Source: Planctomycetota bacterium
Lineage (GTDB): Bacteria; Planctomycetota; Planctomycetia; Pirellulales; UBA1268
Assembly (NCBI GenBank): GCA_016872555.1
Contig: VGZO01000011.1
Coordinates: 43,482 to 107,481, forward strand
Length of the DNA: 64,000 nt
Reading direction: 5' to 3'
Shown: in pieces, positions 21,023-29,056 of the stretch
Layout: each line of letters starts with the position of its first letter
How positions within the stretch are numbered: position 1 is the stretch's first letter
The notes under the pieces: model-generated
The model's input: only the letters and a program-made list of their open reading frames with translations
Database searches by the model: none
Told to the model about the DNA's origin: nothing
Translations under genes and position numbers: made by a program

Positions 21023-22213
21023 TCAGTAGGCGAGGCCGAGCCGGAGCATGAGTGAGTCGGGCAGGTCCTGGATCTGCGGCGGGCCGTCGACGTAGAACAA
21101 CTGCCGGTAGAAGACGTAGCCGACCTCGAAGCTGCCCGCCAACCCGAGCGGCACCTTGGGGACCCACTCGGCACCCACCGAGACGCGGATGTCGTTGTAA
21201 TCGAACGGCGAGATCTGTCCGGTGTCGCGCCGGAACGTCCAGGCGCCGCCGCCGTACTCGCCGGCGACGAAGCCCCACACCGAATGGCGCCCCATCTCGG
21301 TGAATTTCCGCGCCGCCTTCGGGGCGGGGAAGAAGATGTCGTAGCGGCTGTTGGCGTCGGGCACCCAGGTGAGGCCGACCGCGGGGAGGAGCTTCACCTG
21401 ATTGCGGTCGAGGTACACGATCCCCGCCTTGCCCTGCATCGTCGGGGTCAGCTGGAGGGTGCCGATCGCCCGCCCCATGATGCGCCAGCTTTCCCACACC
21501 AGCACGTCCCAATTGGTGAAGATCCCGACGCGGATCCCCAGTTCGGCGCCGAACAGCGGCGTGAACTGCGGGTTCCAGGCGGCGTCGAGAAACACGTCGT
21601 AGGTGCTCGGCGGCAGGTCGGCGAGCATCGTCGGGGTCGTCTCCGGGCCGTTCCACAACTGTAGCCCGAAGCCCGGGGTCACCAGCAGCGGGGCGTGATT
21701 GAGGTTGGCCTGCGAGTGGTAGAAGAACGGCAGGGCGAACGTCGCGGTGGTGTCGAATTCGTTGATGCCGACGCTCGTCCCGTTGCCGTCGCCGAAGATG
21801 TAGGCCCAGCTGCCGCGCACCCCTTGGTAGAGGCGCATCGTCTGCTGCATCGTGGGGTTCTGCGTCGACATGCCCTGGGGAAAGAGCGACGCCGGGGTGT
21901 TGCCCGTGCCCTGTGTCGGTACGAGCGACGGCGCGCCGGGCTGCCAACCGGGATAGCCCGGCTGTCCGCCGAGGGCCGACGGCGCCGACATCCCCGTGGC
22001 GGGGGCGGCTGGCATCCACTGCCCGGCCTGCGGCGCGTAGGGATCCCAACTGGATGGGGGTGGAGCGAGCGGCGCGCCGAACGTGGGGTTCTGCGCGATC
22101 CGGTCGAGCGACGACGGGGCCGGCGCCGGCAACGGGACCGTCTGCGCGACCCCGTCGGCGGCGCCTGCGAGGGCGGCCAGGACGAGGAACGGAAACGGAC
22201 CTCTTCTCCGCAC
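21023..22213 (-). CDS. DUF6268-type outer-membrane beta-barrel protein (copy 2)
   Basis: 396 aa from a GTG preceded by GGAG 9 bases away; the signal peptide FPFLVLAALAGAADGVAQ starts directly after. A longer open frame upstream lacks these features. After a Pro/Ala/Gln-rich linker the sequence matches copy 1: LLVTPGFGLQLW, LPPSTYDVFLDAAW, GIVYLDRNQVKLLPAVG and VAGEYGGGAWTFRRD, ending in LMLRLGLAY. The final aromatic residue and repeating beta pattern suggest an outer-membrane barrel. No substrate is known. Confidence 0.75.
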   Translation of the reverse strand: MRRRGPFPFLVLAALAGAADGVAQTVPLPAPAPSSLDRIAQNPTFGAPLAPPPSSWDPYAPQAGQWMPAAPATGMSAPSALGGQPGYPGWQPGAPSLVPTQGTGNTPASLFPQGMSTQNPTMQQTMRLYQGVRGSWAYIFGDGNGTSVGINEFDTTATFALPFFYHSQANLNHAPLLVTPGFGLQLWNGPETTPTMLADLPPSTYDVFLDAAWNPQFTPLFGAELGIRVGIFTNWDVLVWESWRIMGRAIGTLQLTPTMQGKAGIVYLDRNQVKLLPAVGLTWVPDANSRYDIFFPAPKAARKFTEMGRHSVWGFVAGEYGGGAWTFRRDTGQISPFDYNDIRVSVGAEWVPKVPLGLAGSFEVGYVFYRQLFYVDGPPQIQDLPDSLMLRLGLAY

Positions 22214-22503
22214 GGTGGGCTCCGCCGGTGGCGTGTCGACGCGCCGCGCCGGCTCGTGGCAGCGGCGCGGAAAGGGAGTCAATCCTGGCGGGGGTACCGC
22301 GCGGTCGGCGCGCCGGTCAAGGCCGGGACGACCGGGGGCGGTCGAGGGGGCCTGCCCATCCTGCCCCGGCTCGCTGGCCACCGCGGCGTGCCGGTGGACG
22401 GTGCCCTGCCGGTCCGCCGACAATCGCCTGCGGTTCACCGGACGTGGCCGTGCCGGTCGTCGCACGCCGTGCGATCGACCGATCGCCGTGGGTGGAAAAG
22501 AGC

Positions 22504-23316
22504 ATGACGTCCGCCGCCGTCGATCCGATCGACTCCCCGGCCCTCCGCGCCCTTCTCGGCGGTGGCGCTGTCGAGCACCTCGGCGTCACGGCGTCGACGA
22601 TGCAGCGGGCGCGGGAGCTGGCGGCTCTTCCGGCCGCCCTGCTCCCGGCGGTCGTGGTCGCCGATCGGCAGACGGCGGGGCGCGGGCGACAGGGGGCGGC
22701 ATGGTGGCAGGCGCCCGGCAGCCTGACGACCAGCATCGTCGTCGATGCCCGTGACCTCGGCGGCGCGGAACCGGCGGCGTGGTGGAGCCTGGCGGCGGCG
22801 GTGGCGCTGGCCGCCGCGCTCGAAGACCTCGCGCCCCGTGTCGTGCCACGCGTCCGCTGGCCCAACGACCTGTTCGTCGACGGGCGGAAGCTCGCCGGGA
22901 TCCTCGTCGAACGTGTCGGCGAGCGCCGCGCCGTGTTCGGCATCGGCGTCAACACCACCGGCAGCGCCGCTGCCGCCCCGCCGGCCCTCCGCGACCGCGT
23001 CGCCACCTGGCCCGACCTCACCGGCGCGATCCTGCCGCGGCAGGCACTGCTGGTCGCCTTGCTCCCGCGGCTGATCGGAGTGGTGCGGGAATGTGCGGCG
23101 CGGCCGGGTCGCCTGGTCGAGCTGTACAGGCCGCGCTGCGGGCTGGCGGGGAGCGACCTCACCGTCTACCAGGGGCCCCGGGCCCTCTCCGGACGGTGCC
23201 TGGGGATCGATGCCGACGGGGCGCTGGTCCTCGACACCGCAGCCGGACGGCTCCACCTCGCGAGCGCCAGCCTCACTCCCCCGCAGGCCGTGTGGCGCGG
23301 CGACGGGGCCTCCTGA
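22504..23316 (+). CDS. birA: Biotin--[acetyl-CoA carboxylase] ligase
   Basis: 270 aa. It attaches biotin to the carboxyl-carrier protein. Visible: STMQRARELA, VVADRQTAGRGRQGAAW (the RQTAGRGR biotinoyl-AMP loop), VRWPNDLFVDGRKLAGILVE and GIGVNTTG. No N-terminal helix-turn-helix is present, so this is the non-regulatory group I form and not the BirA repressor type. The start gives MTSAAVDP. The 3' end overlaps the convergent methyltransferase gene by 44 bases. Confidence 0.92.
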   Translation: MTSAAVDPIDSPALRALLGGGAVEHLGVTASTMQRARELAALPAALLPAVVVADRQTAGRGRQGAAWWQAPGSLTTSIVVDARDLGGAEPAAWWSLAAAVALAAALEDLAPRVVPRVRWPNDLFVDGRKLAGILVERVGERRAVFGIGVNTTGSAAAAPPALRDRVATWPDLTGAILPRQALLVALLPRLIGVVRECAARPGRLVELYRPRCGLAGSDLTVYQGPRALSGRCLGIDADGALVLDTAAGRLHLASASLTPPQAVWRGDGAS

Positions 23317-24370
23317 GGGCGACGACGCACACCTCGCGGCCGCCACTGGCCAGCTGGCGGACGCGCGGCGCGTAGCCCCAGCCGCGGATCGTCGCCAACC
23401 ACCCGTCGAGGCCGGCGGCGCGGCCCCATTCCGGCAGCTTGAGCGTGGCGATGATCCCCCGGGCGCGGACACCACGGGCGGTGGCGATCCGGCCGAGCGC
23501 TTCCAGCGTGCTCGTCGGGTCGATGTTCATGTCGGTCACGATCCAGTCGAAGCCGACGAGCTCGCGGAGGCGGACGTCTCGGGCGCGCTTCCGCCAGTGG
23601 GTGAAGCCGGGATGCCCTGCCACGCGCGGGTCGACGAGCGCCGGATCGATGCCCACCACGCCGAGCCCGGCGGCGAGGAGCCGCTGGCTCGCCCCGCCCG
23701 GTGCCGCTCCCAGCTCCACCGCGCGCTGGCCCGGCTCCAGGTCGACGGCGAACGCCGTCAGCGCCTCGTCGAGCTTGAGCCAGGCGCGCGACACCATGTC
23801 GGCGGGCGCCGTCACCGGGATCACGCCTCCGGGATGCCGGCCGGGCACGCTGCCGGCACGGTGCCAGCCGACCCACCAGCGGCGCTCGTCGTCGATCACG
23901 ACGTCGACCACCGGCGCGCCCTCGGGGGCAGTGCCGGGTGTCAGCCCCGGGATCGCCGCCACCAGCGCCGCCTCGGCCCGTGCCACTGCCGCGTCGGGAG
24001 GGTCCGCCGTCTCCCGCGACGGCCGCGGGTCGCGCTGCCAGACATGGAGGTGACTGGCGGAGGCGGCCACCGGCAACGCGGCGACCGCGGCGGCCAGGGT
24101 CGCGGTGTCGGCTCCGGTGACCTGACCATGGCAATGGACGAGCGCTCGGGCGAAGGCGCAGGCTGCCAGCCGCCCCGCCGAAGGGTCGTCGGGTACGCGC
24201 GTCGCCGGGGGCAGCCGGATCGTGACCACACCGCGGCGCCAGGCGCCGGGGCGTGCGCCGGGGAGGAGGGCGAGGAGCCGGTCGCGGAGCACCTCTTCGG
24301 CGCCGCCGTGACACGTGGCGAGGAGAAACTCGCCACCCGGGAGGGGCGCTGTGGAGGGGTCGGCGGCCAT
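23273..24370 (-). CDS. FtsJ-like SAM-dependent methyltransferase, RlmM-type
   Basis: 365 aa. The SAM-binding motif VELGAAPGGASQRLL, then VVGIDPALVD, and an FtsJ-type DWIVTDMNID strand with a catalytic-type K in LKLPEW indicate a 2'-O-ribose methyltransferase. The N-terminal part (FLLATCHGGAEEVL, then a THUMP-like region) matches RlmM, which modifies a cytidine of 23S rRNA. The start at MAADPSTAP was chosen because the open frame upstream of it is made of repeat copy B. It overlaps birA by 44 bases tail to tail. Confidence 0.82.
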   Translation of the reverse strand: MAADPSTAPLPGGEFLLATCHGGAEEVLRDRLLALLPGARPGAWRRGVVTIRLPPATRVPDDPSAGRLAACAFARALVHCHGQVTGADTATLAAAVAALPVAASASHLHVWQRDPRPSRETADPPDAAVARAEAALVAAIPGLTPGTAPEGAPVVDVVIDDERRWWVGWHRAGSVPGRHPGGVIPVTAPADMVSRAWLKLDEALTAFAVDLEPGQRAVELGAAPGGASQRLLAAGLGVVGIDPALVDPRVAGHPGFTHWRKRARDVRLRELVGFDWIVTDMNIDPTSTLEALGRIATARGVRARGIIATLKLPEWGRAAGLDGWLATIRGWGYAPRVRQLASGGREVCVVALRRPRRRATRPAGE

Positions 24371-24389
24371 CCCGTCGATCCTAGTCTGT

Positions 24390-24471
24390 CCGTGGACGAA
24401 GCCATCGATGCCCGTCGTCCACGGGGGCGACCGCGGGAAACGCCGCAGGTTCCCCAGGTCGCGTCCGGGGG
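24390..24471 (-). repeat. Dispersed palindromic repeat, copy B
   Basis: Opposite in orientation to copy A. A 10-bp stem CCGTGGACGA/TCGTCCACGG (24390-24399 with 24415-24424) corresponds to A's third hairpin. GCGACCGCGGGAAACGCCG (24427-24445) is identical to the reverse complement of A. The second hairpin is worn (GGGAA with TTCCC). It lies directly upstream of the methyltransferase start on its coding strand, so it would be in that gene's leader. Confidence 0.78.
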
Positions 24472-24525
24472 CCGGCCGCGTTGCTTGCGGTCCCCCACCC
24501 ACGCTGCCGTGATGCCGCCGGCGGG

Positions 24526-24570
24526 AAAAAAATCAGGCCGGCCCGGGCGCCCAAGGGCCCGGGCCGGCCT
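24526..24570 (-). terminator. Strong terminator of the Lys-rich peptide transcript
   Basis: A perfect 14-bp stem (24535-24548 with 24557-24570, 8-base loop) is followed on the minus strand by seven T (24532-24526). This is a textbook intrinsic terminator for the minus-strand unit holding the Lys-rich peptide. On the plus strand only TTTC follows, so it may stop that strand weakly. Confidence 0.85.
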
Positions 24571-24676
24571 TTCTCGTCTGGTCGTTCGCAGGTCCCGGCA
24601 GTGGTGTCAGGGAAGCCGCAGCGGTGAGGGAAATCCCGTCACCCCTCCTGCTTCCCGGCAGCCGCCGGGAGAAGGA

Positions 24677-24739
24677 CTACTTGTGGCCCTTCTTCTTCTT
24701 GGCGACCTTCTTCTTGGCCGCCTTCTTCTTCTTGGCCAT
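24677..24739 (-). CDS. Free-standing 20-residue lysine-rich peptide
   Basis: ATG to TAG, 20 residues, 12 of them Lys in runs KKKK, KKK and KKKK separated by Ala/Val, ending GHK. AAGGAG lies 8 bases before the ATG. A TTGACA is upstream, a 12-bp leader hairpin lies between, and a strong terminator follows, so it forms a separate small transcription unit. Such sequence resembles histone H1-like or AlgP-type tails that bind nucleic acid. It could also be a regulatory or leader peptide. I know no named family of this size. All Lys codons are AAG. It is an unlikely chance frame given its signals. Confidence 0.7.
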   Translation of the reverse strand: MAKKKKAAKKKVAKKKKGHK

Positions 24740-24777
24740 GGGTATGGCTCCTTGCCACGAGCGCCCGCGCACAACCA

Positions 24778-24816
24778 CGACCGATCCCTCGGGCACTCTC
24801 TCGAAGGGATCGGTCG
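24778..24816 (-). promoter_or_regulatory. Leader hairpin upstream of the Lys-rich peptide
   Basis: A perfect 12-bp stem CGACCGATCCCT/AGGGATCGGTCG (24778-24789 with 24805-24816) with a 15-base loop. It starts 38 bases upstream of the peptide ATG, inside the presumed transcript. It may protect the 5' end or control translation. Confidence 0.6.
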
Positions 24817-24889
24817 ACGTCTCCATCCGTGATCGACTCGTGACCGCGACGGGTCACGTGCACGAGTTGTGATTGATGCCGCGGAAATC

Positions 24890-24895
24890 TGTCAA
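24890..24895 (-). promoter_or_regulatory. TTGACA -35 element of the Lys-rich peptide gene
   Basis: A perfect consensus TTGACA on the minus strand, about 150 bases upstream of the peptide ATG. The surrounding 24870-24915 is unusually AT-rich. No good -10 follows at 16-18 bases, so the promoter call is tentative. Confidence 0.45.
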
Positions 24896-24998
24896 GAGAA
24901 GTCGGCGAAAAAAATCGTCGACCGGCGCGCCGCGCCGCACCGTGGCAGGTGGTCGAGCGCCGTCACCGCGCCGCGCGATCGCTCTGGATGACGGGTGG

Positions 24999-26219
24999 TC
25001 AGCAGGTGCCGCGATGACGCGCGGCGAGGTCGCGCGCCCAGCCGTCGAGCAGCGCGAACTGGGCCGCGAACGACTGCTCCTCGACCCCGAGCGGGCTCTT
25101 GAAGAAGCAGGCCAACCAGGGGAGCACGCCCCGTTCGCCGGCGCGGTGCGCGCGGTCGACGAGCCGGACCAGATCGATCACCAGCGGCGCGGCGAGGATC
25201 GAGTCACAGCCCTGCCAGGTGAACTGGAGCGTCATCGGAGTGCCGAGAAAGCCGCGGAAGTGGACATGGTCCCAGGCCGTTTTCCAATCGCCGAGGCTCC
25301 TGATGTACTCGATCGAGACATGGGTCTGGGGGGCGTAGCCGAGGATCGCGGCGAGGAGATGGTCCTTGCTGCGGATCTTCGTCGCCTTGTTGCGCGGGTC
25401 GTCGAGGACCTTGCCGTCCATGTTGCCGAAGATGTTGTGGCCGACCCAGCTCATCACCTCGAGGTGACGGGCGGCGAACATCGGTGCGAGGACGCTCTTG
25501 AGGAGCGTCTCGCCGGTCTTGCCGTCGCAGCCGGCCGTCGCCACCCCATGCCGGGCCGCCCGCGCCTGGAGGACGGGGGGCGTGGCCCCCGTGGACGGCG
25601 TGAAATTGACGTACGACGCCCCGGCCGCGAACGCCGCCAGGGCGTACAGACTGCTCGGCGGCAGGGGGCAGCCGGCCGCGTCGTCGAGCGATCGCTCGAG
25701 GGCCGCGTCGTCGTCGGGGAGCGGCCGTGACGGAGCCGGTTCGGTCGAGGCGACGTTGACGACGACCACGTGCCCGAGCCCCTCGGACGTGGCGAAGGCC
25801 TCGATGTCGGCGCGGAGCCGGTCGATCGCCGCGCGCGGTGTCTCCACCCGCACCACGCCCGGCTCGTCGGCGAGGCCGCGGATCGTGTCGCCGGCGGCGA
25901 CGACCGTGCCCGGTCGGATCCGTGCCTCGATGGCCGCGAACGAGTCGGCGGCGGCGTCGAGGACGTCGGGGGTGATCGCGCGGCTCTCGGTCCACATCCG
26001 CCGGGCCTCGTCGCCGAGCCGCCCGGAGCGGATGTCGTGGCCACCGATCACCAGATCGGCGAAGTCGACGAGGCCGAGCGCGGAAAACGGTTCCAGCGCC
26101 GTCACCAGACCGATCGGTTCGGCCTTGCCGCGGGACAGGGCGGCCAGCCCCGTGATCACCGTCGTCGCCACGCCCCCCTTCGCTCCCACCAGCCACAGCC
26201 CGGTCCGATGGCGCGGCAT
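24999..26219 (-). CDS. ino1: Inositol-3-phosphate synthase
   Basis: 406 aa. It converts glucose 6-phosphate to 1D-myo-inositol 3-phosphate using NAD+. Visible: an N-terminal nucleotide-binding LVGAKGGVATTVITGLAAL, YVNFTPSTGATPPVL, DGKTGETLLKSVLAPMF with the conserved active-site Lys, VGHNIFGNMDGKVL, and LGTPMTLQFTWQGCDSILAAPL. It stands alone on the minus strand, divergent from an aminotransferase. Inositol is rarer in bacteria and feeds phosphatidylinositol-type lipids or compatible solutes; which one applies cannot be told here. Confidence 0.88.
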   Translation of the reverse strand: MPRHRTGLWLVGAKGGVATTVITGLAALSRGKAEPIGLVTALEPFSALGLVDFADLVIGGHDIRSGRLGDEARRMWTESRAITPDVLDAAADSFAAIEARIRPGTVVAAGDTIRGLADEPGVVRVETPRAAIDRLRADIEAFATSEGLGHVVVVNVASTEPAPSRPLPDDDAALERSLDDAAGCPLPPSSLYALAAFAAGASYVNFTPSTGATPPVLQARAARHGVATAGCDGKTGETLLKSVLAPMFAARHLEVMSWVGHNIFGNMDGKVLDDPRNKATKIRSKDHLLAAILGYAPQTHVSIEYIRSLGDWKTAWDHVHFRGFLGTPMTLQFTWQGCDSILAAPLVIDLVRLVDRAHRAGERGVLPWLACFFKSPLGVEEQSFAAQFALLDGWARDLAARHRGTC

Positions 26220-26357
26220 GGAACGATCTGCTCGATGTCAGGAGGCGCGGAAGCGGCTGCGAACGCCGCGAGACGGAGGTATCATTTGACCGTTTTCCGC
26301 GGGCGTCAAGGCTGCATGGCGACCGGCCCACGGGCACGGCTCCACTCCACGGGCATC

Positions 26358-27566
26358 ATGAACGCGACGACGGCGCGATCCAATCCCCTCCACACCGCAC
26401 GGCGGATGGCGGCGCTCGAGCCCTCGGCGACGTTGGCGATGGCGGCGCGGGCCGCGGCACTCGCCGCCGCCGGCAAGGACGTCATCGACCTGTCGGTCGG
26501 CGAGCCCGACTTCGCCACGCCGGCACACGTCTGCCGTGCCGCCGAGGAGGCGATCCGCTCCGGGAAGACGAAATACACGCCGGCCGCGGGGATTCCGGCG
26601 CTCCGCGCCGCGGTGGCGGCCGATTTCCGGCGCCGGGCAGGGCTCGAGGTGTCGCCGGCGCAGGTCGTGGTCAGCAACGGGGCCAAGCACGCCCTCCACA
26701 ACGTCTTCACGGCGCTGCTCGACGACGGCGACGAGGTCATCATCCCGGCGCCCTTTTGGGTCAGCTACGCGGAGTTGGTGAAGCTCGCCGGCGGCGTGCC
26801 CGTGATCCTCCCCACGCGGCTCGAGGACGATTTCAAGCTCGCCCCCGAGGCCCTCGCGGCGGCCCTCACGCCGGCGACGCGGATGCTCCTCCTCTGCTCG
26901 CCGAGCAATCCCACGGGGGTCGTCTACACCCCCGCCGAGCTGCGGGCACTGGCCGACGTCGCGGTGGCCGCCGATCTGGCGGTCGTCGCCGACGAGATCT
27001 ACGACCAGCTCGTCTTCGACGGGCGGGAGAACGTCTCGTTTCCGACGCTCCGCCCCGGGCTGGCGGAGCGGACGGTGGTCGTCGGCGGGGTGAGCAAGAC
27101 CTACTCGATGACCGGCTGGCGGATCGGCTGGACGATCGCCCCCGAACCACTGTCGCGCGCGATCGGCAACCTCCAGAGCCAGCAGACGAGCAACCCCTCG
27201 AGCATCTCCCAGCACGCGGCCGTGGCGGCGCTGACCGGCCCGCAGGACTGCATCGGGGAGATGCTCGCCGCCTTCCAGCGGCGCCGCGATCTGGTGGCCG
27301 GACGGCTGGCGCGGATGCCGGGGGTGCGGCTCCCCGACATCGGCGGAGCGTTCTACGCGTTTTTCGACATCGCCCCGCACCTCGCCGCCGGGCGCGGGAT
27401 CACGACCAGCGCCGCCTGGTGCGAGCAGCTGCTCGAGCGCGAACAGGTCGCCCTCGTCGCCGGCAGCGCGTTTGGCGCCGAAGGGCACGTGCGGATGAGC
27501 TTCGCAGCCGCCGACGAGAAGCTCGTCGCCGGCCTCGACCGGATCGAACGGTTCCTCGCCGGCTGA
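26358..27566 (+). CDS. Pyridoxal phosphate aminotransferase class I, aspartate aminotransferase-like
   Basis: 402 aa. It shows the class I fold: VIDLSVGEPDFATPAHV, GAKHALHNVFTALLDDGDEV, LCSPSNPTGVVY, and the cofactor Lys near residue 248 in GGVSKTYSMTGWRIGW. C-terminal Arg for the substrate carboxylate lies in GHVRMSFA. It resembles the Ib subgroup of aspartate or aromatic aminotransferases. The ATG at 26358 is used; MAALEPSATL 18 residues in could be the true start. It stands alone, divergent from ino1. Confidence 0.9.
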   Translation: MNATTARSNPLHTARRMAALEPSATLAMAARAAALAAAGKDVIDLSVGEPDFATPAHVCRAAEEAIRSGKTKYTPAAGIPALRAAVAADFRRRAGLEVSPAQVVVSNGAKHALHNVFTALLDDGDEVIIPAPFWVSYAELVKLAGGVPVILPTRLEDDFKLAPEALAAALTPATRMLLLCSPSNPTGVVYTPAELRALADVAVAADLAVVADEIYDQLVFDGRENVSFPTLRPGLAERTVVVGGVSKTYSMTGWRIGWTIAPEPLSRAIGNLQSQQTSNPSSISQHAAVAALTGPQDCIGEMLAAFQRRRDLVAGRLARMPGVRLPDIGGAFYAFFDIAPHLAAGRGITTSAAWCEQLLEREQVALVAGSAFGAEGHVRMSFAAADEKLVAGLDRIERFLAG

Positions 27567-27591
27567 GCGCTGCCGGCCGCCGGCCCGTGGC

Positions 27592-28257
27592 CTACAGCTC
27601 CCGTGCCCGGAGATCGCGGAACTCGACCTGCATCACCAACCCGGCGTGGATCTGCAGTCCGATCGGACCGGGATCCTTGTACTTCGCGTCGGTGTAGCGC
27701 GACACCTGCTGGCCGTTGAGGAACACCGTGAAGGTGTCCCCCCTGGCCTCGACGCGGATCCGGTTCCAGTCGCCGGGGCGGAGCAGCTCGCCGGCCCGCT
27801 TGGCCTGAGCCTCCTCCGGGTACTTGCCGACGTAGAACGAGCAGGTCATGTCGCGCTTCAGGCTGCGCGAGACGCCGATCTGCACCTGGACCTCGGGCTT
27901 GCGGAGCATGAAGCCGCTGTCGATCTCCCCGGTCCAACGGACCTCGCCTTCGAGGATCACGTCGCCGTAGGACTTCTCCGTGTAGAGCATCGAGCCCTTC
28001 TTGGCCTCGTCGTTGGCACCGACGAGCACGCCGTCGACGACCTTCCAGTAGGGTTCGGCAGGGGCCTTCCAGCCCGACAGGTCGCGGCCGTTGAAGATCG
28101 GCGGGAGCTCCGGCTCGGCGGCGATGCCCAGACTGGCCAGCGCGACCACGGCCGGAAGCACCAGCCAGCAACTTCGCCACGCGGCGGGCACCGTGGCCGG
28201 CCGGTGCCAGGTGGGCTCGACGGCAACACGGCCAGGCGACAGGAAGCAACCGCTCAT
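27592..28257 (-). CDS. Secreted DUF1080 (3-keto-disaccharide hydrolase-like) protein
   Basis: 221 aa. A long N region precedes a hydrophobic signal segment (CWLVLPAVVALASLGIAA), then one DUF1080 domain: LPPIFNGRDLSGWKAP, WKVVDGVLVG, GDVILEGEVRW, NRIRVEARGDTFTVFLNGQ and GPIGLQIHAG. This concanavalin-like fold is greatly expanded in planctomycetes and includes enzymes splitting 3-keto-disaccharides. The start MSGCFLSP was chosen; a longer frame reaches the divergent mobA region. It lies tail to tail with the aminotransferase 25 bases away. Confidence 0.83.
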   Translation of the reverse strand: MSGCFLSPGRVAVEPTWHRPATVPAAWRSCWLVLPAVVALASLGIAAEPELPPIFNGRDLSGWKAPAEPYWKVVDGVLVGANDEAKKGSMLYTEKSYGDVILEGEVRWTGEIDSGFMLRKPEVQVQIGVSRSLKRDMTCSFYVGKYPEEAQAKRAGELLRPGDWNRIRVEARGDTFTVFLNGQQVSRYTDAKYKDPGPIGLQIHAGLVMQVEFRDLRAREL

Positions 28258-28325
28258 GGGAGGATGTCCCCGGGGACTCGTGACGCCACGCACGCCATGA
28301 CGCACCACGCGCGCCGAGTATAGCC

Positions 28326-29015
28326 GTGAGCCACCAGCCACCGTCGCGCCGCGCCGGCTTGATCCTCGCCGGGGGCCGTGGCCGGCGGCTCGCCGGGGGC
28401 GCGCCGCAGGGTAAGGCCGGCATGTCGACGGCAGGGCGCAGCTTCCTCGCCCACGTCGCCGCCGCGCTGTGGCCGGTGGTCGACGAGGTCGTGGTGGTGG
28501 CCACCGCGGACACCGTCCTGCCGACCGATGCCGGTCCGGTGACGGTGGTCCACGACGGCGCTCCCGGCGCCGGCCCGCTGGCGGCGCTGGCCGACGGGCT
28601 GGAGTGGATCGTGGCCGCCGGGCGGGCCGAGGCCGTGGTCGTCGCCGCCGTCGACATGCCGCTGCTCACCGCCGACCTGCCACGGTGGTTGCTCACCCGG
28701 CTCGCCGCGGCCGATGCCGGCGGAGAGGGCCCGTGGTGGATCGTGCCGTGGGCCGACGGGCATCCCCAGGTGCTGGCCTCGGCCTTGCGCCCCGCGCTGC
28801 TGCCGAGCCTCCGCGCCTTCCTCGCCACCGGTCGGCGCGACCTGCGCGGGTACCTCGGCATCCTCCAGGGGCTTGTCCCGCCGCGCGTGCACGTGGTGGG
28901 TGCCGCGGGTGGAGACGTGCCTCCCGCCCCGGAGGCGTTCCTCGATGTCGACGAGCCGGCCGATCTCGATCGTCTCGCCGCCGCGTGGAGGCACCGCGGC
29001 GCGGCCGGCATCTGA
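28326..29015 (+). CDS. mobA: Molybdenum cofactor guanylyltransferase-like protein (MobA)
   Basis: 229 aa from a GTG. The nucleotide-binding loop LILAGGRGRRLAGGAPQGKAGM, the metal Asp in AAVDMPLL and a closing FLDVDEPADLDRL block match MobA, which adds GMP to molybdopterin. The signature Lys is present. No other molybdenum cofactor gene lies in the window, so a general nucleotidyltransferase is possible. It is divergent from the DUF1080 gene and just upstream of the AsmA-like gene. Confidence 0.75.
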   Translation: MSHQPPSRRAGLILAGGRGRRLAGGAPQGKAGMSTAGRSFLAHVAAALWPVVDEVVVVATADTVLPTDAGPVTVVHDGAPGAGPLAALADGLEWIVAAGRAEAVVVAAVDMPLLTADLPRWLLTRLAAADAGGEGPWWIVPWADGHPQVLASALRPALLPSLRAFLATGRRDLRGYLGILQGLVPPRVHVVGAAGGDVPPAPEAFLDVDEPADLDRLAAAWRHRGAAGI

Positions 29016-29056
29016 CCTACGGGAAACCGGCGGTCGACTCCTATACTCCGCACCGT

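Larger units (their letters stand above)
24371..24676. other. Intergenic region holding repeat copy B and a terminator
   Basis: This stretch lies between the methyltransferase start and the end of the Lys-rich peptide gene. It contains palindromic repeat copy B (24390-24471) and a strong hairpin with a seven-T run (24526-24570). From 24571 to 24676 only a short GTGAGGGAAATCCC-type partial inverted repeat can be seen. Confidence 0.6.
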
